The notes beneath the pieces are model-generated. The model did no database searches, had not been told where the DNA came from, and saw only the letters and a program-made list of their open reading frames with translations. From assembly GCA_003142595.1 (NCBI GenBank), contig PLMU01000003.1, positions 318,501 to 382,500 of the forward strand: DNA of 64,000 nucleotides, given 5' to 3'. The stretch comes from Phycisphaerales bacterium (lineage in GTDB: Bacteria; Planctomycetota; Phycisphaerae; Sedimentisphaerales; UBA12454). Every line of letters starts with the position of its first letter. Position 1 is the stretch's first letter. The position numbers were made by a program, and so were the translations under genes. This document shows, in pieces, positions 16,315 to 23,855 of this stretch.

Positions 16315-17127
16315 CTACCGGCGTGACAATTGCCTGCTCCTATTAGCAGCAGCCCAAAGGGCAATCATTACCATTTTTTCAAAATTACGCTTCGAAAATA
16401 CTTTTAGTGCAGCTTCCGTAGTTCCGCCGGGGGAGGTAACCTTCTTTCTTAAAATATCGGGTGTTTGACCATTTATAAAAGCTTCAACAGCAAGCAACCC
16501 AGCCCCTTTTGCGGTCTGCAAAACGAGCATTTCAGCAAGCTCTTTTTTAAGTCCCAGCTTTACAGCCGTCTTTATCATCTCCTCCATCAGCAAAAAGAAA
16601 TACGCAGGACCCGAACCGCTAACGGCAGTTACCGCGTCAATAAGCTTTTCATCGCCAACCGCCTGGGCAAAACCAACCGCGGAGAAAATCCGCTCGGCAA
16701 CCTTGAGTTTGCCGCGAGCGTTTTTCGTGGCATACATTACCGCAGCGCCGGCGCCAATCAAGGCAGGTGTATTGGGCATTACCCGAATGACAGGGATATT
16801 ACCAAGAACCTTTTGAATCCGCTTTGTAGTAATGCCCGCGGCTATGGAAATAATTAAAGTGCTTTTCCTGACTGCCCCTTTTATTCCTTCTAAAACATCG
16901 GCCATATTCTGAGGTTTGGTGCTTAAAACAAGGACGTCAACAGCCTTTGCCAATTTGCAATTATCAGAGGCACAAGCGACTTTGTATTTTTTGCATAAGG
17001 CCCTGACCTGCAAAGGACGAATGTCCGTGATAATTATGTCCTTAGATTTATAGACCTTCGCATCGATAATGCCTTTGATTATCGCCTCGGCCATATTGCC
17101 GGCGCCGATAAAACCAATTTTTGCCAT
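16315..17127 (-). CDS. proC: Pyrroline-5-carboxylate reductase
   Basis: 270 residues. The NADP fold opens with IGFIGAGNMAEAI, the middle has VRVMPNTPALIGAGA-type text, and the C-terminal signature reads DAVTAVSGSGPAYFFLL followed by VTSPGGTTEAAL. It makes proline from P5C. The ATG has AAGGAG upstream. Its first 17 codons and upstream region are duplicated about 700 bp away (17778-17840), with only silent changes in the coding part. Confidence 0.96.
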   Translation of the reverse strand: MAKIGFIGAGNMAEAIIKGIIDAKVYKSKDIIITDIRPLQVRALCKKYKVACASDNCKLAKAVDVLVLSTKPQNMADVLEGIKGAVRKSTLIISIAAGITTKRIQKVLGNIPVIRVMPNTPALIGAGAAVMYATKNARGKLKVAERIFSAVGFAQAVGDEKLIDAVTAVSGSGPAYFFLLMEEMIKTAVKLGLKKELAEMLVLQTAKGAGLLAVEAFINGQTPDILRKKVTSPGGTTEAALKVFSKRNFEKMVMIALWAAANRSRQLSRR

Positions 17128-17205
17128 ATATAACTCCTTGCCTTGCCATAAGCACAGTTTGCCTATAATTTTAACGAGGAAATGAAAATTTGCAAACTGT
17201 TAAAT

Positions 17206-17748
17206 TTAAGTCACAGCATTGTCATGTCTTTTGCTGATAAAAGGTCTATGTTTTTGTGTTACATAAACGTAAATGAGAAGAATGACTGTGCCCAATATAA
17301 CCAATTGCATCAAGATGCCCTGAATTGTGCGCACAGGGGCACGATGTAGCATAAATCCGTAGTGTTCTATGTGAAATCCATATCGCAACAAATTAACAAA
17401 CCCGATACCAATGAATAATAAGGATGAGAAGAACGCAAGCAAATAACCCGCTTTCCTGTGCTGAATAAGTAAGCAGCCTGATAACACTCCAATGACAATA
17501 AACAACACAGATTTTATCCACTCGATGCGCAGCTCAGTCATCATTTCCTTCTCTAATTCGTCTGCTGTTTTGTCATTAAATCGACTCTCTTGCTTTAGCC
17601 AATCAGGCAATTTTGTGTACTCTATTGCGAGGTCTCTTATGCCTTTCTTTTCTTGAAAGGGATGAGGGAAGAGGTCCGGCACGTAAGAAGCCCACATTAT
17701 GGCCAGCATGATACCAGTAACTTTAATTACGGATTTTTGATTTATCAT
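17206..17748 (-). CDS. Hypothetical membrane protein lying between two copies of the proC 5' end
   Basis: 180 residues. Hydrophobic segments occur near residues 8-26, 77-98, 101-122 and 140-162, giving about four membrane helices, with a hydrophilic, probably extracytoplasmic loop after the first. No family is recognised and the ribosome site is weak. It is placed exactly between proC and a truncated duplicate of the proC start, so it probably arrived by insertion or by a duplication followed by replacement. Confidence 0.55.
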   Translation of the reverse strand: MINQKSVIKVTGIMLAIMWASYVPDLFPHPFQEKKGIRDLAIEYTKLPDWLKQESRFNDKTADELEKEMMTELRIEWIKSVLFIVIGVLSGCLLIQHRKAGYLLAFFSSLLFIGIGFVNLLRYGFHIEHYGFMLHRAPVRTIQGILMQLVILGTVILLIYVYVTQKHRPFISKRHDNAVT

Positions 17749-17777
17749 TTTTCACATACCAATAATTAGATTAATCC

Positions 17778-17840
17778 TCATAAAATATTGATTATCGCCT
17801 CGGCCATATTGCCGGCGCCGATAAAGCCAATCTTTGCCAT
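17778..17840 (-). pseudogene. Truncated duplicate of the proC 5' end
   Basis: Bases 17789-17840 match proC 17076-17127 with two differences, both silent (AAA/AAG and GGT/GGC). It keeps a ribosome site (AAGGGAG) and an upstream segment also similar to proC's. The frame reads MAKIGFIGAGNMAEAII, three more codons, then TGA: a 20-residue remnant. Confidence 0.8.
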
Positions 17841-17925
17841 TTAATTTCTCCCTTGTTAAGGATTTCAGTTATAATATAATTTTAACAAAGAAAAGGAAAA
17901 ATGCAAAAATAAAGAGAAGCGTATT

Positions 17926-18390
17926 ATGCTAAACATTTTTCAAGTAGAAACCGATGAAGACCTCCAGGCAGTTAAGAGGCTTTTTATTGAATACGCTGAT
18001 TCGCTGGGATTTGACCTGTGTTTTCAGCATTTCGAGGAAGAATTGGCCAATCTTCCCGGCGACTATGCCCCGCCGAGCGGCTGTCTGCTGCTTGCAAGAC
18101 ACAACGGCCAAGCGGCAGGATGTATCGCACTTAGAAAGTTGAGCGACAACATAAGTGAGATGAAAAGACTATACGTTAAACCACAGATGAGGGGTTTGAA
18201 AATCGGCAGAAAATTAGTAGAGGCTGTTATTGCCGAAGCCCGAAAAATTGGCTACACTCATATACGAGCCGATACCATCCCGTCAATGAAACAGGCCAGA
18301 GCGTTGTATGTATCTATAGGCTTTAAGGAAATTAAACCTTACTGTCGCAATCCGATAGAAGGCGCTATATTCATAGAGCTAAAGTTATAA
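17926..18390 (+). CDS. GNAT-family N-acetyltransferase
   Basis: 154 residues. The acetyl-CoA site is shown by the RLYVKPQMRGLKIGRKLVEAV segment (the V-x-P then Q/R-G-x-G/K-x-G/K pattern), with the following YTHIRADTIPSMKQARALYVSIGF giving the late beta-alpha units. It transfers acetyl to an unknown amine. ATG 17926 follows GAGAAG. It is 20 bases upstream of a flavin reductase-like gene on the same strand, so the two are probably cotranscribed. Confidence 0.88.
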   Translation: MLNIFQVETDEDLQAVKRLFIEYADSLGFDLCFQHFEEELANLPGDYAPPSGCLLLARHNGQAAGCIALRKLSDNISEMKRLYVKPQMRGLKIGRKLVEAVIAEARKIGYTHIRADTIPSMKQARALYVSIGFKEIKPYCRNPIEGAIFIELKL

Positions 18391-18410
18391 ATTTTTTAGG
18401 GAGATAAAAA

Positions 18411-18920
18411 ATGCAGAAAAAAGCCGATTACGAGCAGGCAATCAAGACCAGATACCCGGAACCGATAGTATTTGCGGTTGTAAAAGATAAAAACGGCAAG
18501 GCCAACCCCGTAACTCTCGGCTGGAATATGCTCGCCAGCGGAAATCCGCCTATGCTGGCAATCGCACTTCAGCCCAAGCGATATTCGGTCGCCGCTATAA
18601 GGCACAGCAAATGCTTTACTATTGCATTCCCAAACGAAGATATGGCCGAACTTGCAATGTTTTTCGGCACGCACAGCGGAAGCGACTGCGACAAATTTGC
18701 CGTAACCGGCTGCAAGACAAGCCCTGCCGAGAAAATCGATTCGGTAATAATAGATGACGCCGTTGCCAATTTCGAATGCACGCTCGAAAGCGAACTTACC
18801 ACCGGCGACCATATAATCTTCGTCGGCCGTGTCGTCGCCTGCCATGTAAATACCGAGCCGAAAAAGAGGCTTTATACAGTAGCAACAAATCGTATACTCG
18901 GCGGCGTGGTGAAGAAATGA
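18411..18920 (+). CDS. Flavin reductase-like (flavoredoxin) protein
   Basis: 169 residues of the FMN-binding split-barrel family: PVTLGWNMLASGNPPMLAIAL near 33-53 is the flavin-binding part, and the ending DHIIFVGRVVACH is the family's last core strand. It likely binds FMN and moves electrons between NAD(P)H and ferredoxin or rubredoxin-type partners. AGGGAGAT precedes the ATG. A second member of this family lies at 61.9 kb in the flavodiiron operon, so this one may be used for another purpose. Confidence 0.87.
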   Translation: MQKKADYEQAIKTRYPEPIVFAVVKDKNGKANPVTLGWNMLASGNPPMLAIALQPKRYSVAAIRHSKCFTIAFPNEDMAELAMFFGTHSGSDCDKFAVTGCKTSPAEKIDSVIIDDAVANFECTLESELTTGDHIIFVGRVVACHVNTEPKKRLYTVATNRILGGVVKK

Positions 18921-19092
18921 GAGAACATAGGACTCAGAACTCAGGAAACAGAAGATAGAATAAAATCCGAAGCACTAAACCCTAAATCCGAAACAAATCC
19001 GAATTATCAAAATTAAAATTATTTAAATAAAATACTGCTGCGCGGATTGAAAATTTAAAACTATTTTTCAACAGCCCCAATGTGCCTGATTT
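18921..19092. other. A-rich intergenic repeats downstream of the reverse transcriptase
   Basis: Short phrases such as AAATCCGAA recur. The segment with TGCTGCGCGGATT (near 19036) and a following CTATTTTT is seen again near 28573. It forms the left border of the retron-like cassette. Confidence 0.45.
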
Positions 19093-20178
19093 TTATGCGA
19101 TATGCCGTAGTTTAATTTTGTTTTCCCAGAGATTTAATAAACGGAAGGGTTCGTTTCTGGTAGAGTGTGCTAACCACCATTTGTTTTTATATGGTTGAAG
19201 ACCATTTTTCAGAAGCATATTATTTACCTTTTCATCAGCACGTTCTACCATTCGTCGTATATGGCGAGCCGGACTAAAATCAGCTTGCCTTAAATAATAC
19301 ATCATACCGGTAGTTCTTTGTCGCAGATCTGATAGGAAAGGTAAGTCAAAAGGAGTGGCACAGCGACAACATCTGGCATAATGTATTGCAAGTTCAAGTC
19401 CATCTTTAATATGTTTTTCTTTGGGCCTTAAACCACATTTAGAATTTATAATAAGGCTATGAATATCCTTAAGTTTATCGCCGGCAAGTAAGCCTTTTTC
19501 TCTACGTTTTTTTTCATTAATCTGTAAATTTTTTTGACGGATTCTGTAATCCAACTCTTTCTCCAGATCAACTGCCTTTTCGCGAGAATTCACAGAAATA
19601 ACAAAGTCATCCGTTAGTCGTCCATAGTGACCACTTTTAGCTCTCACCCTTCTATACAAGTGGTCGTCCAACCGAAGCATATACAGGTTTACTGCTAACG
19701 AACTAAGTGGACCGCCTTGCGGTATTCGGCCATGCACGGTCATAATCGAAGATAGGAATTTAGCAAAGGCGACTGTTGCCCCAAGTTTAATGAAAGCGTT
19801 AAAAAGTCCTGCTGATGTAATGGACGGATAGCAATCTTTTATATCACGAATAACCACAAATTTAGCGCCACAGTGAGGTTTTGCACTGGTAAACGATGAA
19901 CGACCAGGAACACCGCCATGGGCTGCAGGATGATGTTTAATGTTCCTCGAAAGGATTTTTGCCATTCGCCTGAGCAATTTTTTGTATTCTGGTTTTGGCG
20001 CATCTATGTCCCTGAAACCTCCGCTGGGTTTCTTTTGAGGGCGCGTTGGTTTATACATTGCCGTAGTATCCCCTGCCAATTTCCACAGCAAACTCGCGGA
20101 GGCTTTGCATTCTACAGCAAGCCACTCAACTGTCATTCCATCTAAAGGTTGCTTAACAGTTCTGTTACCCAACCGCAT
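19093..20178 (-). CDS. Divergent retron-like reverse transcriptase
   Basis: 361 residues. RT landmarks in order: GGFRDIDAP near 53-61, AAHGGVPGRS at 85-94, SAKPH at 98-102 (place of the retron NAxxH motif), RDIKDCYPSI with catalytic D112, IPQGGPLSSLAVNLY at 152-166, and YGRLTDD with D190-D191 (normally YxDD; the Tyr is Leu here). HSLIIN at 240-245 stands where retron RTs have VTG. No maturase, endonuclease or DGR signature is present. ATG 20178 has AAAGGA 6 bases upstream and overlaps the XRE gene by 14 bases, so expression is coupled. It is the last gene of a three-gene cassette preceded by a structured untranslated region. Confidence 0.85.
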   Translation of the reverse strand: MRLGNRTVKQPLDGMTVEWLAVECKASASLLWKLAGDTTAMYKPTRPQKKPSGGFRDIDAPKPEYKKLLRRMAKILSRNIKHHPAAHGGVPGRSSFTSAKPHCGAKFVVIRDIKDCYPSITSAGLFNAFIKLGATVAFAKFLSSIMTVHGRIPQGGPLSSLAVNLYMLRLDDHLYRRVRAKSGHYGRLTDDFVISVNSREKAVDLEKELDYRIRQKNLQINEKKRREKGLLAGDKLKDIHSLIINSKCGLRPKEKHIKDGLELAIHYARCCRCATPFDLPFLSDLRQRTTGMMYYLRQADFSPARHIRRMVERADEKVNNMLLKNGLQPYKNKWWLAHSTRNEPFRLLNLWENKIKLRHIA

Positions 20179-20476
20179 CTTGAATCCTTTTTTCAAAAAC
20201 TTCCATCTGATTCAGCATAGAGATAAGGCGACTTGTTAAATCATTACTGCTATTCAGAGAAGAATTAGAGCCCGACCCGATTAAAAAAAATATATCTGCC
20301 GGAACATTTAAAGCTTCCGAAAGTCGTTTAATTACATCGAGTGACGGCGTACGTTTATCCGCCTCAACTAAGCTCAGATAAGGGGTACTTATCCGAGCTT
20401 CGGAAGCTAAAAAACCGAGAGACTTATTATTTGCTTCTCTGATTATCTTAATGGCTCTGCCAACAGTAACTGGCAT
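20165..20476 (-). CDS. XRE-family helix-turn-helix regulator
   Basis: 103 residues. The HTH spans about 6-61, with the recognition pattern FLASEARISTPYLSLVE and the closing LSEALNVPADIFFL typical of Xre/Cro proteins. A serine/asparagine-rich linker and a helical tail follow. It has AAGGAGC before the ATG. It lies between a small helical gene and the reverse transcriptase on one strand and probably controls the cassette; an inverted repeat (CCAATCG/CGATTGG) in the promoter spacer is a possible operator. HTH proteins also occur as retron accessory genes. Confidence 0.88.
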   Translation of the reverse strand: MPVTVGRAIKIIREANNKSLGFLASEARISTPYLSLVEADKRTPSLDVIKRLSEALNVPADIFFLIGSGSNSSLNSSNDLTSRLISMLNQMEVFEKRIQDAVG

Positions 20477-20530
20477 AACAAGCTCCTTAAATACAGACTA
20501 AAGAAACGTGTTTTACAAAAACACGCCATG

Positions 20531-20830
20531 TCAAGATGCGAGAATACAAGTCAATTTATGTTCAAGTTTCTCAAGCATTAGCTCAAGCAACTCAACCATA
20601 ACGATTGCGTCCGCCGCTTGTAAATTAGCAGTATGTGAGGCGATTGCCTCAATAGTCTTTGCTAATTTAATAGCGTCATCTATGTTTCCCCAAGCTTTTT
20701 TGCCAAAAGCCTTCTCATTTTTATTGAGAAGTTTACGAATGTTTATGGCTTTAAATTCAATAGCCTTGATAACATTCGTTGGCCTTAGAAAAGCCTGTTG
20801 ACGATTGGAGTTTACGTTTTTACCTGACAT
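20531..20830 (-). CDS. Small all-helical protein of the reverse transcriptase cassette
   Basis: 99 residues, lysine/alanine/leucine-rich, no membrane segment and no recognised domain. The C-terminal half (ANLQAADAIVMVELLELMLEKLEHKL) is a strong amphipathic helix that could dimerise. ATG 20830 has AAGGAG 7 bases upstream; an earlier ATG at 20872 falls in the structured RNA and lacks a ribosome site. It is the first gene of the cassette, so it may be an effector, an antitoxin or an RNA-binding partner of the RT. This is inferred from position only. Confidence 0.65.
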   Translation of the reverse strand: MSGKNVNSNRQQAFLRPTNVIKAIEFKAINIRKLLNKNEKAFGKKAWGNIDDAIKLAKTIEAIASHTANLQAADAIVMVELLELMLEKLEHKLTCILAS

Positions 20831-20865
20831 AAAAAAACTCCTTATGTGTAGACCAGATAAAATAT

Positions 20866-21118
20866 TCTCCATGTATTATCGGGAGGAGAACGTCTCCTAC
20901 CGTGGGGAAACCATCATGGCCAGAGGATATAGTGCACTCACTCACCTCAGGTTTCTTAGCTGAAATACAGGGGCCACGTGTCTTCAAGTGCACCACGACC
21001 ACCTGGAACCCGAAACAGATTTAGCACCGTTTCAGTTGTCTGTCTGCTGGGCAGACAGCAAAATGGAGATCCAATCGAACTGACTTTTGGCTTAAGCGTT
21101 ATTCATTTTTAAAAGAAC
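20866..21118 (-). ncRNA. Candidate structured RNA upstream of the RT cassette (msr-msd-like)
   Basis: About 250 bases with no gene between the cassette promoter and its first gene. On the minus strand, ends at 21063-21069 and 20866-20872 pair (TCTCCAT with ATGGAGA). Inside are a perfect 8-bp hairpin (21040-21058, loop of 3), a 5-bp stem (21012-21033), a 7-8 bp stem joining 20932-20939 with 20986-20993, and a 6-bp hairpin (20884-20898). Outer closing repeats plus internal hairpins ahead of an RT gene fit a retron msr-msd. Pairings were done by eye; the branching G is not identified. Confidence 0.5.
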
Positions 21119-21124
21119 GGTCTA

Positions 21125-21153
21125 ACTTTACCATGCGATTGGTCTTTTGTCAA
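21125..21153 (-). promoter_or_regulatory. Promoter of the retron-like cassette
   Basis: On the minus strand TTGACA (21153-21148), 17-base spacer, TAAAGT (21130-21125). Predicted start near 21118. CGATTGG at 21136-21142 lies in the spacer and pairs with CCAATCG at 21071-21077, a possible operator for the XRE protein. Confidence 0.55.
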
Positions 21154-21264
21154 CAGTAGATAAATAATTTTCCAACATATTGATAATATTTTATAATAAA
21201 TCAACATATTGTATGTAAAAGGGCTTCTAAATGCAAAAAATAGTGGTTTTGCTTCATTTTTTCC

Positions 21265-21318
21265 TTGACTTTTGTTAAAAATATGGTATAATATATATAA
21301 AATTAGATGATTATCTAA
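21265..21318 (+). promoter_or_regulatory. Strong promoter and palindrome for the HNH-AP2 gene
   Basis: TTGACT (21265-21270), 16-base spacer, TATAAT (21287-21292); predicted start near 21299. TTAGAT-GATT-ATCTAA (21303-21318) follows at once and may be an operator or 5' hairpin. Upstream, CAACATATTG is directly repeated at 21173 and 21202. Confidence 0.6.
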
Positions 21319-21352
21319 CTTTTATATTAAAAAATTAATAATTTCAAATGAC

Positions 21353-21382
21353 GAACCCTGCCAAGGTATTGGCAGGGCTAAC
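21353..21382 (+). repeat. GAACCC-stem-GGGCTAA dispersed hairpin repeat, copy 6
   Basis: Virtually identical to copy 1 at 819-849, 20 kb away. It sits in the leader of the HNH-AP2 gene, 24 bases before its ATG. Confidence 0.8.
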
Positions 21383-21405
21383 CACTAACCAATCCAATTT
21401 TATCA

Positions 21406-22068
21406 ATGGCAAAAATTCCTTTTTACATCCCCATCCCTGATTTTATTGCGCATATATGCGTGTGGTTTTTGCTGCGCTATAGAAAAAAACATTACGGCAT
21501 CGCGTTTAGGAAAATTAAACTGACAGGCGGGAAAAACGAAACGAAAATGTCCGCCGGGACAAAACCCGTCGAGACAAACTTTGCTGCGGCGAAGTTTGCA
21601 ATCGTTGACCCGGAAGATTATCAGAAATTATCGAAATACAACTGGGAATGTTTTGAAAAGGAAAGCAATCGCTACGCTATCCGACTCGAAGGCAGGAAAA
21701 TAGTATCTATGCATCGAGAGATAATGAATGCGCCTGTCGACAAAGTTGTTCATCACGAGGACGGAAACGGACTTAATAACACAAAAAAAAATCTGCGAAT
21801 TGTAACTGTTTCGGAAAATAACAAATATGTCAGGAAAAGAGGCAGGGCTGCAAGCTCGAAATATAAAGGAGTCAGTCTTGAAAAAAGAAATGGAAAATGG
21901 CGGGCAGGTATAAAATCCGACGGAAAATATAAAAGTCTGGGATACTTCGAAAATGAAGAAGATGCCGCAAGGGCATACGATGAAGCGGCGAAAATATATC
22001 ACGGCCAGTTCGCCGTTTTAAACTTTGGCCAGACGGAAGTTAATAAACTTAAAAATGTTATCTCGTAA
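21406..22068 (+). CDS. HNH homing-type endonuclease with AP2 DNA-binding domain
   Basis: 220 residues. An HNH nuclease core is seen in MHREIMNAP, VHHEDGNGLNNTKKNLRIV (catalytic HH and the N residues), followed by an AP2-like domain (SKYKGVSLEKRNGKWRA to GYFENEEDAARAYDEAA). Such proteins are selfish DNA endonucleases or their domesticated kin. Between RKIKLTGGK and FAIVDPEDY there is an extra stretch of about 20 residues whose DNA has an inverted repeat (CAAACTT with AAGTTTG), likely an in-frame palindromic insertion. The stop codon overlaps the sigma factor stop region by 11 bases, convergently. A strong promoter lies upstream. Confidence 0.85.
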   Translation: MAKIPFYIPIPDFIAHICVWFLLRYRKKHYGIAFRKIKLTGGKNETKMSAGTKPVETNFAAAKFAIVDPEDYQKLSKYNWECFEKESNRYAIRLEGRKIVSMHREIMNAPVDKVVHHEDGNGLNNTKKNLRIVTVSENNKYVRKRGRAASSKYKGVSLEKRNGKWRAGIKSDGKYKSLGYFENEEDAARAYDEAAKIYHGQFAVLNFGQTEVNKLKNVIS

Positions 22069-23740
22069 GCAACTCGAATTCTTCAGGACTAAGGGTTTGT
22101 CTTAATTTCTGAAGCGCTTCGAGTTCAATCTGGCGGACGCGCTCTTTGCTTATGCCTAAATCGTCGCCGATTTGTTTTAGGGTTTTGAATTCCTTTTTGA
22201 CCATTGTGCCCGACAGGCCGAAATGAAAACGAATAACGTGCTGCTCGCGCTCGGTAAGATTATTTGTTATTACCTGCTCGAGACTTCTGCGGGCAGTTTC
22301 AATTTCCTCTACGCCGGCGGAACGTGTTTTTAAATGCTGCGAAACGGAAATCTGGTCGAAATCGCTTCTTTCTGTGCCGGGCTGTCTGGTCGGCTGGATA
22401 TGTGCGAATTCCCTTTTAATGGCCCAGGAGGCGTAATTGCTGAACTGGCCTTTTGAATAATCGAATTTTTCCACGGCCCGCATTAAGGCCATATTGCCTT
22501 CGCTGACGAGGTCGGCGAAAATAGCGTTTGATGAATGTCTGGCGGCGACCTGAACGACAAGGTGCAAATTGGCTTCTATTATCAGATTTTTTATTCGCTC
22601 GGCCTGTGTTAAAAACTGCTCGGCCTGGTGAGCCAGATTGGCGCGGGGACTTGTCAGGCTTAACTGCTTAATCAGATTTGACGCAGTGTATTTTAAAAAA
22701 TTATAGCGTCTGAAAAGCTCGGCTTCCTGCTGACGGTTCAGGGCGGGGATTTTTTTTATCGCATCGACGAAGGCCTGCCAGTCCTGTTCCGATTTGGTCT
22801 GGGCTTTATTTAAAATTCCGCGAGGCGTCCTGCGGACGGAAAGCGGCGATGCGAGAATTTTATCCTGTGCGCCTGGTTCGATGAATTCATCGCTGGGGAT
22901 ATATTCGATTCTGGCGGCAAGAAGCTTTCGGATTCTTTGCTGGGTTATAATGCGGTAAATGGAGCTTGCGCTGTGGCCGTATTTTACGGCAATATGGTCA
23001 ACGGATAAGCCATCCTGATACAATTTGAAGGCTTCAGCGGCGTGCGCGGGGTCGATTTCTGAATGAGCGTTTAAAAAAATCTGCTTTCTCTGATTTTTCT
23101 CATACGAAAGTATTGTTGTCCTGATGGTTTCCGGCGCCCTGGAAAATTCGGCGGCGATTTTTTTTATTATCGCAGTTCTGCTGAGAGAAAAGTCCTTCTG
23201 GAAAATCTGTCTGGCTCTGGCAATTATTTTATTTTTCAATTCCGGCTCGATAGTGCTGTAATCAGAGGCCTTTTTGACCAGCTCTGGATTTGCCTTTGTG
23301 AATTCATTGACGGCCGATTCGGTAAATCCGGTTTTGATACTGCCGTTGGGAAAAACATATCTTCTGCCGAGGAGACCTTTTTTCTGCCAGCGTTCGATAG
23401 TTTTGGTTGAGATATTTAATTTTTTTGTCAGCTCGGTCAGCGAATAGATTTTTTGGCCCTGCTTATTGGCTTCGAGTTGAAGTCTTACGCTTGCCTTTAC
23501 GATGTATATCGGCAGGTCTTCAAGAAGCTCGCTGCCGGGTATCATCTGGTTTTTTGTAAGTTCTTTCGGCCGGTATCCGGTGATTTTAAAACATATAAAT
23601 TCATAAGGATAATCCTGAGCGGGCGAAACAATTTTATACAGCTCTTCGGCGGCGGCAAGCTGCTTTATCTGCTGGATTTTGGATGCAAAACTTGTCTCCA
23701 TAAAGAGTTGTGCCAGGATGGGATTTTTCATCTTTCTCAT
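22058..23740 (-). CDS. Sigma-70 family factor with N-terminal helix-turn-helix domains
   Basis: 560 residues. The C-terminal half is a sigma factor: region 1.2-like near 315-345, region 2 at about 385-450 (ADLVSEGNMALMRAVEKFD, SNYASWAIKREF) and region 4 at about 490-550 (LTEREQHVIRFHFGL, ISKERVRQIELEALQKLR). The N-terminal half has a MerR/excisionase-like HTH at 99-145 (LTKKLNISTKTIERWQKKGLL) and two more HTH-like segments near 187-212 and 242-275. Region 1.1 is missing. Such extra HTHs may read promoter DNA or control the factor. ATG 23740 is used, but an ATG three codons later is equally possible. Confidence 0.88.
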   Translation of the reverse strand: MRKMKNPILAQLFMETSFASKIQQIKQLAAAEELYKIVSPAQDYPYEFICFKITGYRPKELTKNQMIPGSELLEDLPIYIVKASVRLQLEANKQGQKIYSLTELTKKLNISTKTIERWQKKGLLGRRYVFPNGSIKTGFTESAVNEFTKANPELVKKASDYSTIEPELKNKIIARARQIFQKDFSLSRTAIIKKIAAEFSRAPETIRTTILSYEKNQRKQIFLNAHSEIDPAHAAEAFKLYQDGLSVDHIAVKYGHSASSIYRIITQQRIRKLLAARIEYIPSDEFIEPGAQDKILASPLSVRRTPRGILNKAQTKSEQDWQAFVDAIKKIPALNRQQEAELFRRYNFLKYTASNLIKQLSLTSPRANLAHQAEQFLTQAERIKNLIIEANLHLVVQVAARHSSNAIFADLVSEGNMALMRAVEKFDYSKGQFSNYASWAIKREFAHIQPTRQPGTERSDFDQISVSQHLKTRSAGVEEIETARRSLEQVITNNLTEREQHVIRFHFGLSGTMVKKEFKTLKQIGDDLGISKERVRQIELEALQKLRQTLSPEEFELLTR

Positions 23741-23855
23741 ATAAGTATTTTAAACAAAAGAGGTTGTAAAAGTCAAGTGTTTATGGTGATTTTGTCATTC
23801 GGCCAGATGTCCGATTACGGCATGGGACTGTTTTATGATGCGCTGAAAATATTAT

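Noticed and set aside
6673-20178. A diversity-generating retroelement made from the Avd-like four-helix-bundle gene and the RT
   Set aside because: The genes are 12 kb apart on opposite strands, no template/variable repeat pair with A-specific changes was seen, and RT motif B (IPQGGPLSS) is not of the DGR form.
19093-20178. Group II intron maturase
   Set aside because: No maturase X or HNH domain follows the RT and no domain V-like hairpin was seen around the gene.
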